Below, one piece after another: positions 1-7,653 of a DNA stretch of 64,000 bases. Source of the stretch: Clostridia bacterium (lineage in GTDB: Bacteria; Bacillota_A; Clostridia; Oscillospirales; Acutalibacteraceae); NCBI GenBank assembly GCA_017456015.1, contig JAFTLL010000004.1, forward strand, positions 310,001 through 374,000, in the 5' to 3' direction. Both the position numbers and the translations under genes were made by a program. Position 1 is the stretch's first letter, and each line of letters begins with the position of its first letter. The notes below the pieces were generated by a model. It had not been told where the DNA came from and did no database searches. It worked only from the letters and a program-made list of their open reading frames with translations.

Positions 1-348
1 TCCGTTCTTTTTCTGTTGGCGTTTGGCGTGGGTTATTTTGCCTATTTGCTGTGCGGAAAGATGGATGTGGAGTATGAGTATATTCTTACCGGCAGCATCA
101 TTGATATCGACCGCATCACCAACCAGAGAAACCGCAAGCGGATGCTAACCTTCCGTTGCGCAGATATTACCGGCATCGTCCCCGTCGAGGCGATACCGAA
201 GGATAAAGAGGTCAAGCGCTTTTGCTCCAAGGATGACGGCGTGGCCTTTTTGTTGGGAGATAAGGCGATTGTTTTTGCGCCGAATGAGAAATTTCGCGCC
301 GAAATGGCAAAGGTTTTGCCGCGTCACTTAAAAAAGGAGTTGGAATAG
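1..348 (+). CDS. DUF6106-like protein, 3' part only
   Basis: The reading frame is open back to the first base of the window, so the true start lies outside and only the C-terminal ~115 residues are seen. They begin with the end of a hydrophobic membrane segment (about residues 1-20), followed by a soluble tail with a YEYILTG motif and a basic NQRNRKRM stretch. This layout (membrane anchor, then an EYI-strand domain) is what I recall for the clostridial DUF6106 family; the assignment is by eye. The stop is immediately followed by the GTG of nnrD, so the two are probably co-transcribed. No function is known to me. Confidence 0.55.
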   Translation, partial: SVLFLLAFGVGYFAYLLCGKMDVEYEYILTGSIIDIDRITNQRNRKRMLTFRCADITGIVPVEAIPKDKEVKRFCSKDDGVAFLLGDKAIVFAPNEKFRAEMAKVLPRHLKKELE

Positions 349-1185
349 GTGCCCATCGTCATTACTGAGGATTATATTCGGGCGCATCTGCCGGTATTAC
401 CGGAAACGGCCCACAAGGGCGATTTCGGTCGATTGGGCGTTATGGCCGGAAGCTATGGTATGGCCGGTGCGGCGGCGTTTGCCATCGGGGCGGCCTATCG
501 AAGCGGTGCCGGCTTGGTTTACGGCTTTGTTCCGCAATCGATTTACGGTATTCTGGCAACCATCTGTCCGAATGCCGTTTTTTATCCGGTCGACAGTCAA
601 GAGGAATGGAAGTCGGCGCAATTATCGCGGCCGGACGCCTGGGTCATCGGCTGCGGCATGGGAAATACGGAGGCCACCGCCCAGACGGCACAGCGGCTGA
701 TTGCCCTGAATAAGCCCTTTGTTTTGGATGCCGACGGTATAAATGCGCTGGCCGGTTGCATAGAATGTAGCAAGGGTAAAAAGGCGGTGCTTACGCCCCA
801 TGAAGCCGAGGCGGCACGGGTGCTGGGCTGTTCTGCCGACATGGTGGCGGGCAATCGCTTCTCGGCCGTACAGCAACTGGCAGAAAAAAGCGGCGCCGTG
901 GCGGTGCTGAAAGGGCATCATACGCTGATTTCCGACCGGGAAACGGTCTTTGTTTGTGAGGCGGGCAATAACGGCATGGCGACAGCCGGCAGCGGCGATG
1001 TGCTTGCCGGTATGATTGGTGCTTTCCTTGCACAAGGCTGTACACCGACCGAAGCAGCGGTCATGGGGGTTTATTTGCACGCGCGCGCCGGGGATACCGC
1101 GGCGGCGCAGCTTTCGCGCCGGAGTCTGTGTGCGATGGATATTCTTGCGGCTTTACCCGAAGTTTTTAAAGCATTTGAAGGGTGA
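349..1185 (+). CDS. nnrD: ADP/ATP-dependent NAD(P)H-hydrate dehydratase
   Basis: This enzyme repairs damaged NAD(P)HX back to NAD(P)H in the cytoplasm. The 278-residue product is the carbohydrate-kinase-like (YjeF C-terminal) domain alone. The diagnostic late motif is NNGMATAGSGDVLAGM (about residues 208-223, with the GSGD catalytic Asp), and there is an earlier LDADGINAL motif and a GDFGRLGV motif near residue 25. The GTG start directly abuts the upstream stop and is served by AAAAAGGAG. No epimerase (NnrE) domain is fused and none is seen nearby. The C-terminus overlaps the next gene's possible GTG. Confidence 0.9.
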   Translation: MPIVITEDYIRAHLPVLPETAHKGDFGRLGVMAGSYGMAGAAAFAIGAAYRSGAGLVYGFVPQSIYGILATICPNAVFYPVDSQEEWKSAQLSRPDAWVIGCGMGNTEATAQTAQRLIALNKPFVLDADGINALAGCIECSKGKKAVLTPHEAEAARVLGCSADMVAGNRFSAVQQLAEKSGAVAVLKGHHTLISDRETVFVCEAGNNGMATAGSGDVLAGMIGAFLAQGCTPTEAAVMGVYLHARAGDTAAAQLSRRSLCAMDILAALPEVFKAFEG

Positions 1186-1190
1186 TTTCT

Positions 1191-1679
1191 GTGAAAAGGG
1201 CAGTGGCTTTTTGCTTTTGTTTGTTGCTTTTGCTGACGGGATGTGCGCAAAAAACAACCGCAATCGAAAGCGAGGGGTTTTCCTGCCGTGCAACCGTAAA
1301 ATGGCAGGGGGATACCTATGCGCTGCGCATGGAGGCACCCGGCGGCGGTATTTTTAAGGCCACCGTTGCACAGGGCAACTTTAAAGGCATGTGTTTTACT
1401 CTCGATGCCGATAAGGTGCAGGTAAGCTATCTCGGTATGGAATATACCCTGCCGGAGGGTTTTACCGGACAAAACTGTGTCGTGGCCTTTAAGCAGGTTA
1501 TGCAGGCGCTGAAACGAAACGGTGAATCGGCAGCGCTGGATAATAAAGGCCGGATTACATTGCAAACCGACATGGGCAATGCCGAGGTTACGGTTCGCCC
1601 TGACGGATTTCCCGAAAAAATCGTGTTGCCTGAACAACAAGCCGAAATCGCCCTTTCGGAGTTCAATTATCTTTCTTAA
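1191..1679 (+). CDS. small secreted lipoprotein, function unknown
   Basis: A 162-residue product with a lipoprotein signal: KR, a hydrophobic Cys/Leu core, then the lipobox LLTGC with Cys18 as the lipidation site, so it is probably anchored outside the membrane. I chose GTG at 1191 because GAAGGGTG lies 6-7 nt upstream; a GTG at 1182 overlapping the nnrD stop is the alternative. The rest is a small beta-rich domain without a motif I recognise; the alternating strands could suggest a LolA-like fold, but that is speculation. It ends the operon, followed by a strong terminator. Confidence 0.7.
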   Translation: MKRAVAFCFCLLLLLTGCAQKTTAIESEGFSCRATVKWQGDTYALRMEAPGGGIFKATVAQGNFKGMCFTLDADKVQVSYLGMEYTLPEGFTGQNCVVAFKQVMQALKRNGESAALDNKGRITLQTDMGNAEVTVRPDGFPEKIVLPEQQAEIALSEFNYLS

Positions 1680-1683
1680 TCAA

Positions 1684-1721
1684 AAACGGCTGCGGAATAT
1701 TTCCGCAGCCGTTTCTTTTTT
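1684..1721 (+). terminator. intrinsic terminator
   Basis: Perfect 14-bp stem (arms 1684-1697 and 1701-1714, loop TAT) followed by a CTTTTTT tail. It closes the nnrD-lipoprotein transcript. Confidence 0.9.
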
Positions 1722-1780
1722 GCGCCCTTAAACGAAGGCGAGGGCAGGTCACATATTATTCTATGCCGTAAACCGAAAAA

Positions 1781-2497
1781 CTATTCCATTCCCAGCAGTT
1801 TCAAAGGGGAAACGGCAATGCCGTCCTTGTACATTTCAAAATGGAAATGGGTCTGCTCTACACTTTCCTCCGGAATGTCACCGACAATACCGACTTGGGT
1901 TTTGGAGGTGACGGTATCTCCCTCTTTAACCGACAGCTTTGCATTCAAGCCGCAATAAACAGCGAGTACGCCGTTGCCGTGGTCGATTTTCACCACATTC
2001 CCCAGCATCGAGTCAAAGCCGGTAAAGGTGACGGTTCCGTCGCCTGCGGCAAAAACCGAGGTGCCCTTTTCACAGGCAATGTCGACACCGCGGTGGATAC
2101 GCATATCCCGAAAGGTTTCGGAATATTGCAGCATTTCACTGTTGAAATCTTTGAGAATACTGCCGGTGACCGGCATAACGAAATACTTGGCGGCAGGTGC
2201 AGTGGCGGCAGATTCGGTTGCGCTTTGCACCGTAGAATGGGGCGTTTTCGGCACATTGCTTTCGGGCTTGGCCGTCGGCGCAACTTCTGAAACAACCGAT
2301 ACGGTCGAAGATGAAGGCGTTTCGGAGCTCTCACTGCTTGTAAGGGAAGCAGAGGAGTCGCTGTCTTTTGTTGATATGGGCGCGGTGGCACTCCATGCGG
2401 CCATGCCGACAGCAACCAAACAGGCACAGCAAACCAGATAAAATCCTTTTTGTTTGAAAAATGTTTTGGTCTTTTCTTTAAATGATTTTTTATACAT
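1781..2497 (-). CDS. M23/LytM-domain membrane protein, SpoIIQ-like
   Basis: A 238-residue protein with a basic N-terminus, one membrane segment (about residues 18-36), a Ser/Thr/Ala-rich linker and a C-terminal LytM domain. Both zinc-ligand motifs are present: HRGVDI (His and Asp) and HFHFEM (HxH), so the fold looks catalytically intact. In clostridia, SpoIIQ is a forespore-membrane LytM protein of this size and layout with intact ligands; a vegetative cell-wall endopeptidase is the alternative. AGAGG lies 8 nt before the ATG. A forespore-sigma-like promoter is visible upstream (2537-2566), which favours the sporulation reading. Confidence 0.75.
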   Translation of the reverse strand: MYKKSFKEKTKTFFKQKGFYLVCCACLVAVGMAAWSATAPISTKDSDSSASLTSSESSETPSSSTVSVVSEVAPTAKPESNVPKTPHSTVQSATESAATAPAAKYFVMPVTGSILKDFNSEMLQYSETFRDMRIHRGVDIACEKGTSVFAAGDGTVTFTGFDSMLGNVVKIDHGNGVLAVYCGLNAKLSVKEGDTVTSKTQVGIVGDIPEESVEQTHFHFEMYKDGIAVSPLKLLGME

Positions 2498-2536
2498 TGT
2501 TTTTACCTCTTATCTCGCTTTTTACAGTTCTGGTTT

Positions 2537-2566
2537 TATTTTGGTTCGAACCGCGGGATTTTATAC
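2537..2566 (-). promoter_or_regulatory. forespore sigma (F/G)-like promoter
   Basis: On the minus strand GTATA (2562-2566) and CAAAATA (2537-2543) are separated by exactly 18 nt. This fits the sigma-G pattern (GNATR, N17-18, CATNHTA) except for one base. It lies 40 nt upstream of the SpoIIQ-like ATG. The same arrangement precedes ypeB. Confidence 0.4.
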
Positions 2567-2627
2567 GGCGTTTTTTCAGATGTTTTTAAAAAGTTCATAT
2601 TTTGCATACAAATTTTATATATTTCCC

Positions 2628-2745
2628 TGCTATACTATGCTTGTACTTAAAGGAACGCAGGTTACCGCAAGCCTGCATTTAAGTACAAATACCCTCCTCA
2701 AAACCCCAAAACAAAAAACCGCCCGAAAAGGCGGTTTTTTGTTTT
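2628..2745 (+). ncRNA. candidate free-standing small RNA
   Basis: The 364-base gap between the SpoIIQ-like gene and pckA contains what looks like a complete small transcription unit. There is an extended -10 element (TGC then TATACT, 2628-2636). Next comes a hairpin with an 11-bp outer stem (2641-2651 with 2678-2688) and a 5-bp inner stem (2657-2661 with 2672-2676). Then follows a perfect 16-bp stem with T-runs (2708-2723 with 2730-2745). The predicted RNA is about 100 nt. It ends before the pckA promoter, so it is not the pckA leader. No homology to a known RNA family was recognised; expression is inferred only from these signals. Confidence 0.4.
2708..2745. terminator. bidirectional intrinsic terminator
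   Basis: Perfect 16-bp palindromic stem (2708-2723 with 2730-2745, loop CGAAAA) with T-rich 3' arms on both strands. It ends the candidate small RNA and isolates pckA. Confidence 0.85.
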
Positions 2746-2790
2746 GGCCGATTGTCTGCAAAAAGTTCATAAATTAGAAAAGAAATACTC

Positions 2791-2818
2791 TTGCATTTGT
2801 AAAAAAGTCTGCTATAAT
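2791..2818 (+). promoter_or_regulatory. pckA promoter (sigma-A type)
   Basis: TTGCAT, 16 nt, TATAAT preceded by TGC (extended -10). The predicted start is about 37 nt before the pckA ATG. The sequence AAAAAGTTCATA occurs both here (2760-2771) and before the candidate small RNA promoter (2588-2599). Confidence 0.75.
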
Positions 2819-2861
2819 GTTAAATAGGGAAATTTAGTATTTCTGGAAAGGAAGATTCGTA

Positions 2862-4640
2862 ATGACACAAAACAAAGCCGTACTTTCATGGATTGAAGAA
2901 ATGAAAGCTCTGGTAAATCCGGACAAGGTTGTTTGGATAGACGGAAGCGAGTCACAGTTGGAGGAGCTGCGTGCAATCGCTGTATCCACCGGTGAAATGC
3001 TGAAACTGAATGAAGAAAAACTGCCCGGATGCTATCTGCACAGAACCAAGCCCAATGATGTAGCACGTGTAGAGGACAGAACCTTTATCTGCTCCAAAAA
3101 AGAAGAAAACTGCGGGCCGACCAACCATTGGCATGACCCGGAGAAAATGTATAAAAAACTGTACGATATTGCCCGCGGAAGCTATAAGGGCAGAACCATG
3201 TACATTATTCCCTTCTCTATGGGCCCGATTGGCTCGCCTTTGGCCAAAATCGGTGTAGAAATTACCGATTCGATTTATGTTGTTTTGAACATGGCCATTA
3301 TGACCCGTGTCGGCGAAAAGGTCTTTGAGGTACTGGGGGACAGCAATGACTGGGTACGCGGATTCCACGCCTCCTGTGACATTGATCCTGAAAACCGCTA
3401 CATTTGCCAGTTCCCGGAGGACAATACCATTATTTCGGTAAACTCTGCTTACGGCGGTAATGTATTGCTGGGCAAAAAATGTTTTGCACTGCGCATTGCC
3501 TCTTATCAAGGCTGGAAAGAGGGCTGGATGGCCGAGCATATGCTGATTTTGGGTATTGAAAACCCGAAGGGTGAGGTAAAATATGTTGCCGCCGCCTTCC
3601 CGTCGGCCTGCGGTAAAACCAATCTGGCAATGATGATTCCGCCCGAATATATGCGCAAAAAGGGCTACAAAGTTTGGACAGTCGGTGACGATATTGCATG
3701 GATGCGTATCGGTAAAGACGGTCGTCTGTATGCCATCAATCCGGAGAACGGATTCTTCGGCGTTGCACCCGGCACCAATGAAAAATCCAACTTCAATGCC
3801 TTGGCTTCGACCAAGAAAAACACCATCTTCACCAATGTTTGCCTGAATTTAGACGACAATACCGTTTGGTGGGAGGGCTTGAACAAAGACCTGCCGCAAA
3901 ACGCAATCGATTGGAAGGGCAATCCGTGGGATGCCTCCAAGTTTGATAAGGCAGATAAAGCAACCTATGCTGCACATCCCAACTCTCGCTTTACTGCACC
4001 GGCAGTCAACTGCCCCTGCATTTCCGAGGAGTTTGATAAGGGTGAGGGCGTGCCGATTTCGGCCATTATCTTTGGCGGCCGCCGCGCAAAATGCGCACCG
4101 CTGGTTTATCAGTCCAAGGATTGGGAAAACGGTGTATTCGTCGGTTCGGCAATGGCCTCTGAAACGACCGCTGCTGCGGCCGGTGCGGTTGGCGTTGTCC
4201 GCCGTGATCCGATGGCTATGTTGCCCTTCTGCGGTTACCATATGGCAGATTATTTCCGTCATTGGCTCGATATGGGCGAGAAGCTGGGCGATAAAGCACC
4301 GAAAATCTTCAATGTCAACTGGTTCCGTACCGATGATGAAGGCAACTTCATCTGGCCGGGCTTTGGCGACAATATGCGTGTACTGAACTGGATTATTGAC
4401 CGTTGCGAAGGCAAGGTAGACGCGCAGGAAACCGCCATCGGTTATCTGCCGAATCCGGAAGATATCGACCTGACCGATTTGGACTTCGATTTGGATACTT
4501 TGAAGAGCATTCTGAAAGTAGACAAAGAGGTTTGGCAGAAAGAAGCCGCCGAAATCGAAGAGCATTACAAGAAGTTTGGCAACAAGCTCCCCGCAGAGTT
4601 GAAAAAACAGTTAGAAACACTGAAAGCCAACCTGAAATAA
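2862..4640 (+). CDS. pckA: phosphoenolpyruvate carboxykinase (GTP)
   Basis: Interconverts oxaloacetate and phosphoenolpyruvate with GTP/GDP in the cytoplasm, a gluconeogenic or anaplerotic step. At 592 residues it has the length of the GTP-dependent family. It carries the family kinase-1 motif FPSACGKTN (around residue 245, with the reactive Cys), the substrate-loop motif FSMGPIGSPLAKIG and the C-terminal VNWFRTDDEGNFIWPGFGDN region. The ATP-dependent form has a different P-loop context, so the assignment is firm. It is a single-gene unit with its own promoter (2791-2818), a GGAAAGGAAG ribosome site and a strong terminator. Confidence 0.97.
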   Translation: MTQNKAVLSWIEEMKALVNPDKVVWIDGSESQLEELRAIAVSTGEMLKLNEEKLPGCYLHRTKPNDVARVEDRTFICSKKEENCGPTNHWHDPEKMYKKLYDIARGSYKGRTMYIIPFSMGPIGSPLAKIGVEITDSIYVVLNMAIMTRVGEKVFEVLGDSNDWVRGFHASCDIDPENRYICQFPEDNTIISVNSAYGGNVLLGKKCFALRIASYQGWKEGWMAEHMLILGIENPKGEVKYVAAAFPSACGKTNLAMMIPPEYMRKKGYKVWTVGDDIAWMRIGKDGRLYAINPENGFFGVAPGTNEKSNFNALASTKKNTIFTNVCLNLDDNTVWWEGLNKDLPQNAIDWKGNPWDASKFDKADKATYAAHPNSRFTAPAVNCPCISEEFDKGEGVPISAIIFGGRRAKCAPLVYQSKDWENGVFVGSAMASETTAAAAGAVGVVRRDPMAMLPFCGYHMADYFRHWLDMGEKLGDKAPKIFNVNWFRTDDEGNFIWPGFGDNMRVLNWIIDRCEGKVDAQETAIGYLPNPEDIDLTDLDFDLDTLKSILKVDKEVWQKEAAEIEEHYKKFGNKLPAELKKQLETLKANLK

Positions 4641-4647
4641 GAAAAAG

Positions 4648-4687
4648 AACCCCCGAAGATGCGAAACCATCTTCGGGGTTTTGTTTT
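4648..4687 (+). terminator. pckA terminator
   Basis: Arms CCCCGAAGATG (4651-4661) and its complement (4668-4678), then TTTTGTTTT. Confidence 0.9.
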
Positions 4688-4703
4688 GCAAAAAAAATGA
4701 CAT

Positions 4704-6038
4704 TTATAATGTGCGAAGACCTTTGGGATAGTGGTTTTTTAAGCGGCCGCCGCTGGCCTTGCCAAAGCCGAGGGGAATGCCGTCAAGAAAGACGCCGCAA
4801 TATCCTCTGTATGCGTCACCGCAGGGAATTTCCTCCCCGTGCAGAAAGGCGGTGGTTCGCGGGTGGTCGGCCGAAAGGGTAAGAATTTGCCGCGGCCGGC
4901 AGGCCGGCGTGGTGTAGAGTCCGTGCACCGGAACGAAACGGCCTTTTTGTAGGGTGCCGGCCAGAATTCCGTTGCGAAGAACGGGACAGTCAGGCAGGGA
5001 ATATCTCGTTGTTATGTAAACTCGGTCTTTAATGGTCACGATATTACCGGGACAAGCATTTTCAAAATTTTCCTTATAAAAGGCGTCGAAAAGCGGATTG
5101 TCGCTTTTGCAGGTTTCTATGGGCAGAGCACAGGGGGCTTGGCCTTCTTTTTGCAGCAATGCAACGAAATGCCCTTCGCCGCCGTGGCGGGGGAAAATCC
5201 GCCGGGTGTATTCCAAACCGGTCGTACTCGGCGAGAGATGGGCAAAACCGCTTTGACCGAAGGACGGCGCAATTGGAATGAGCTTGAAATCCGGATGCCT
5301 TTCCAAAAAAGCGGCAATCTGCAACTCGTTTTCTTCGGGGGCAAAGGTGCAGGTACTGTAACAGAGCCGGCCACCCGGTTTCAGCATACCCACGGCCGCG
5401 TCTAAAATCTCCTGTTGTCTTTCAGCGCAGAGGGCAATGTTCTCCTGTGACCAGCCGGTAACGGCCGCCGGCTCTTTGCGCATCATTCCCTCGCCCGAAC
5501 ATGGGGCATCGACCAAGATTTTATCAAAAAACTGCGGCAATCGGTCGGCCAAAATATCGGCCGAAAGGGAGGAAACGACCGCACCCGAAACACCCAACCG
5601 TTCGAGGTTGGAGAGCAGCGGTTGCGCCCGCGCAGATACATATTCGTTACACCAGAGCAGTCCAGTACCCATCAGGCTGCCGGCCAGTTGGGTTGCCTTT
5701 CCGCCCGGCGCGGCGCACAAATCAAGCACTCGGTCTCCCGGCTGAACACCCAGCGCTTCTGCGGCCGAGGCGGCCGAAGGCTCCTGTAAATAGAAAGCGC
5801 CGGCATGATGATAGGGGCTGTTTCCGGCCTTTTCATCGGGGAAAAGATAATATGCGTCGGGACAAAATGGGGTTTGCTTGCGCCCCGCGATGAGCCGCTG
5901 TGCCGCCGCTTCGGTACATTTTAACCGATTCAAGCGTAATGCGCGGTAAGGCGAGCCGGAAAGTCCGGCGGCAAATTCCGCAAAATCCGCACCAAGCAAT
6001 TTCTCCATTCGATTTAAAAAAATTTTTGGAAATGTCAT
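4704..6038 (-). CDS. 16S rRNA m5C methyltransferase, RsmB/RsmF (NOP2/Sun) family
   Basis: SAM-dependent enzyme expected to methylate a cytosine C5 in 16S rRNA. SAM-binding motif DLCAAPGGKATQLA, motif IV DAPCSGEGMM and motif VI CYSTCTFAPEENE supply the two catalytic cysteines of the family. The ~150-residue C-terminal extension is PUA-like, as in RsmF. I prefer the ATG at 6038 (444 aa) because AAAGGTGA lies 8 nt upstream; a GTG at 6050 is possible. It stands alone, divergent from the Asn/Gln peptide gene. Confidence 0.9.
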   Translation of the reverse strand: MTFPKIFLNRMEKLLGADFAEFAAGLSGSPYRALRLNRLKCTEAAAQRLIAGRKQTPFCPDAYYLFPDEKAGNSPYHHAGAFYLQEPSAASAAEALGVQPGDRVLDLCAAPGGKATQLAGSLMGTGLLWCNEYVSARAQPLLSNLERLGVSGAVVSSLSADILADRLPQFFDKILVDAPCSGEGMMRKEPAAVTGWSQENIALCAERQQEILDAAVGMLKPGGRLCYSTCTFAPEENELQIAAFLERHPDFKLIPIAPSFGQSGFAHLSPSTTGLEYTRRIFPRHGGEGHFVALLQKEGQAPCALPIETCKSDNPLFDAFYKENFENACPGNIVTIKDRVYITTRYSLPDCPVLRNGILAGTLQKGRFVPVHGLYTTPACRPRQILTLSADHPRTTAFLHGEEIPCGDAYRGYCGVFLDGIPLGFGKASGGRLKNHYPKGLRTL

Positions 6039-6054
6039 TTTATAAATCACCTTT

Positions 6055-6083
6055 GCATAAAGCGTTGAAATTCGTAAATACTA
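6055..6083 (+). promoter_or_regulatory. possible forespore sigma-like promoter
   Basis: GCATA (6055-6059), 17 nt, AATACTA (6077-6083) matches the sigma-G pattern except the first base of the -10 region. No sigma-A style promoter is obvious before the small peptide gene at 6108. Confidence 0.3.
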
Positions 6084-6107
6084 TGTTTTGAAAGCGGGGT
6101 GAACCAA

Positions 6108-6257
6108 ATGAATAATCAGCAAAACCGTAATAACCAGAACAATAATCAAAACAACAACCAGAATAACAATCAGAACAACAACCAGAATAACAATCAAAAC
6201 AACAATCAGAACAACAATCAGAACAACAACCAGCAGAACCGTCAAAACAACCGATAA
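6108..6257 (+). CDS. 49-residue Asn/Gln repeat peptide
   Basis: A short frame starting with ATG 6 nt after GGGGTGA. The product is almost entirely Asn and Gln: MNNQQNRNNQ, then repeated NNNQ units, then QQNRQNNR. The DNA is a near-perfect 12-nt tandem array (AAC AAC AAT CAG with third-base variants). The good ribosome site, the following terminator and the third-base variation argue that it is a real gene. Its composition recalls gamma-type small acid-soluble spore proteins, which are Gln/Asn-rich amino-acid stores, but there is no sequence match I can vouch for. The long minus-strand frame over the same DNA is an artefact of the repeat. Confidence 0.6.
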   Translation: MNNQQNRNNQNNNQNNNQNNNQNNNQNNNQNNNQNNNQNNNQQNRQNNR

Positions 6258-6275
6258 GACGGCCTGTTCCCTGAA

Positions 6276-6307
6276 ATGTCTTGCTGTTTTACGGCAAGGC
6301 ATTTTTT
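6276..6307 (+). terminator. terminator of the Asn/Gln peptide gene
   Basis: 9-bp stem (6276-6284 with 6294-6302, one G-U pair) then TTTTTT. It sits 18 nt after the peptide stop codon. Confidence 0.75.
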
Positions 6308-7160
6308 ATTTGATTTTTGAAAAGCCTTCGCCTAAAATTTCTCCAATATCGGCAATCATAACAAAGGCTTTGGGGTCGGTTGCACGAATCATACGGTGTA
6401 ATCGGGCCGTTTCAAATCGGCGCACAGCACAAAGCAACATATCGCGTTCGTGGCCGGAGTAGCCGCCTACGACCGAAATCTGGGTTACGCCGCGCCGCAC
6501 CTCGCTGAGAATTCCCTCTTTGAGCGCGGCCGCATTTTCCGAAACAATGAAAAATAATTTGGCGCGCTCGGCACCATAGAGCATGGCGTCAATGACACGG
6601 GAGGAAATAAAAAGAGCCAAGGCCGAATACAAAGCGCTGTCAATATCACGGTAGAGAAAAACGGTTAAAATAATAATCACAGCGTCAATGGTTAGAATTA
6701 AACGCCCCAAAAGAATATGAGGAAACCGAAGCTTTAACAGTTTTGCAATAATATCCACGCCGCCGGTGGTCGCACCGCGCAGCATAACCAGCGCCAGGCC
6801 GAATCCCATGAGCAAACCGCCGAATAAAGCGGCCAGCATAGGGTCACCGGTATAAGTATAGGGAAGAAGCTCAGCCAAATCAAGAAAAAAAGAAACCGAA
6901 AGGGTGGCGACACCGCTGAGCAGGATAAAACGGACATCAAAGCGGCGATAGCCGATGATAAAAAGTGGAATGTTTAAGATAAGAACACCCAATCCAACCG
7001 GTAGTTTTACAAGAAAATGCAATAGCGCCGCAAGACCGGTTAATCCTCCGGGTGTAATATGATTAGGACCGATAAATACGGCAAAGGCTGCCGAATAGGC
7101 AGCCGCACCGAGTAAAATATAAAATATATCCGCTGTAAGGTTTTTGATATGCGCTTTCAA
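6306..7160 (-). CDS. YitT family membrane protein (DUF161 + DUF2179)
   Basis: A 284-residue integral membrane protein: about five hydrophobic segments in the first 190 residues, then a soluble C-terminal DUF2179 domain (about residues 205-280). Members are widespread in Firmicutes; the transported substrate is unknown to me. I chose TTG at 7160 because GGAGGG precedes it by 6 nt; the longer TTG frame from 7187 has no comparable ribosome site. It lies alone between mrnC and the peptide gene on the same strand as mrnC. Confidence 0.85.
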   Translation of the reverse strand: MKAHIKNLTADIFYILLGAAAYSAAFAVFIGPNHITPGGLTGLAALLHFLVKLPVGLGVLILNIPLFIIGYRRFDVRFILLSGVATLSVSFFLDLAELLPYTYTGDPMLAALFGGLLMGFGLALVMLRGATTGGVDIIAKLLKLRFPHILLGRLILTIDAVIIILTVFLYRDIDSALYSALALFISSRVIDAMLYGAERAKLFFIVSENAAALKEGILSEVRRGVTQISVVGGYSGHERDMLLCAVRRFETARLHRMIRATDPKAFVMIADIGEILGEGFSKIK

Positions 7161-7257
7161 GGCAATCCCTCCGCTTTTTGCGAACAAAACTCGGCTGGGC
7201 GAACTGTGTAAATTACGATTTTTCAGCCTACCGATAGTGTGCCCAAAACGCCGAAAA

Positions 7258-7638
7258 TTATTCGGTTAAAGCGCCTTCCCAAATTGCTGCAAATAAAGTC
7301 TCCAAGCGGCTTTTGTTCCCTTTAAGATACAAATAGCCAAACAAAGCTTCCAGACCGGTGGCGGTATGATACCGTCCGCAGTCCGAGCTTTTGGGAATGG
7401 AGGTGGTGTGAAAATTGCGGCCGCGTTTGAAAATAGACAATTCTTGCTCGGTGAGCAAGGGCGCAATGCGCCCGAAGGCCTCGGCCTGCGCGTTGGCATT
7501 CACCATTTTTACCGAAAGATTATGCAATTCTCCGGCAGGTCGATTCACTTCGGCCAGCCGTTCACGCACCAAAAGACCGTAAACACCGTCCCCGACAAAA
7601 GCGAGGGTAGAGGGGCTTAACAGTTGGGGGTTTTCCAT
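7258..7638 (-). CDS. mrnC: Mini-ribonuclease 3
   Basis: A 126-residue RNase III catalytic domain without a dsRNA-binding domain, the Mini-III layout; in Bacillus it matures 23S rRNA. The signature FVGDGVYGLLVRERL holds the catalytic Asp17, and TGLEALFGYLYL supplies the second acidic residue. Length fits the family. It follows obgE with a 15-nt gap and GGAGGTGACGG before the ATG, so it is probably co-transcribed. In many Firmicutes it neighbours cysS; here it neighbours obgE instead. Confidence 0.92.
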   Translation of the reverse strand: MENPQLLSPSTLAFVGDGVYGLLVRERLAEVNRPAGELHNLSVKMVNANAQAEAFGRIAPLLTEQELSIFKRGRNFHTTSIPKSSDCGRYHTATGLEALFGYLYLKGNKSRLETLFAAIWEGALTE

Positions 7639-7653
7639 ACCGTCACCTCCGCT

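Noticed and set aside
2530..2560. TTGGTTCGAACCG resembling a tRNA T-arm
   Set aside because: No acceptor, D-arm or anticodon arm can be placed around it on either strand; it is part of the putative forespore promoter spacer.
6081..6302. 73-residue minus-strand frame of Val/Leu/Ile repeats over the Asn/Gln array
   Set aside because: It is the antisense reading of the 12-nt repeat, has no ribosome site, and the plus-strand frame has a good start and terminator.
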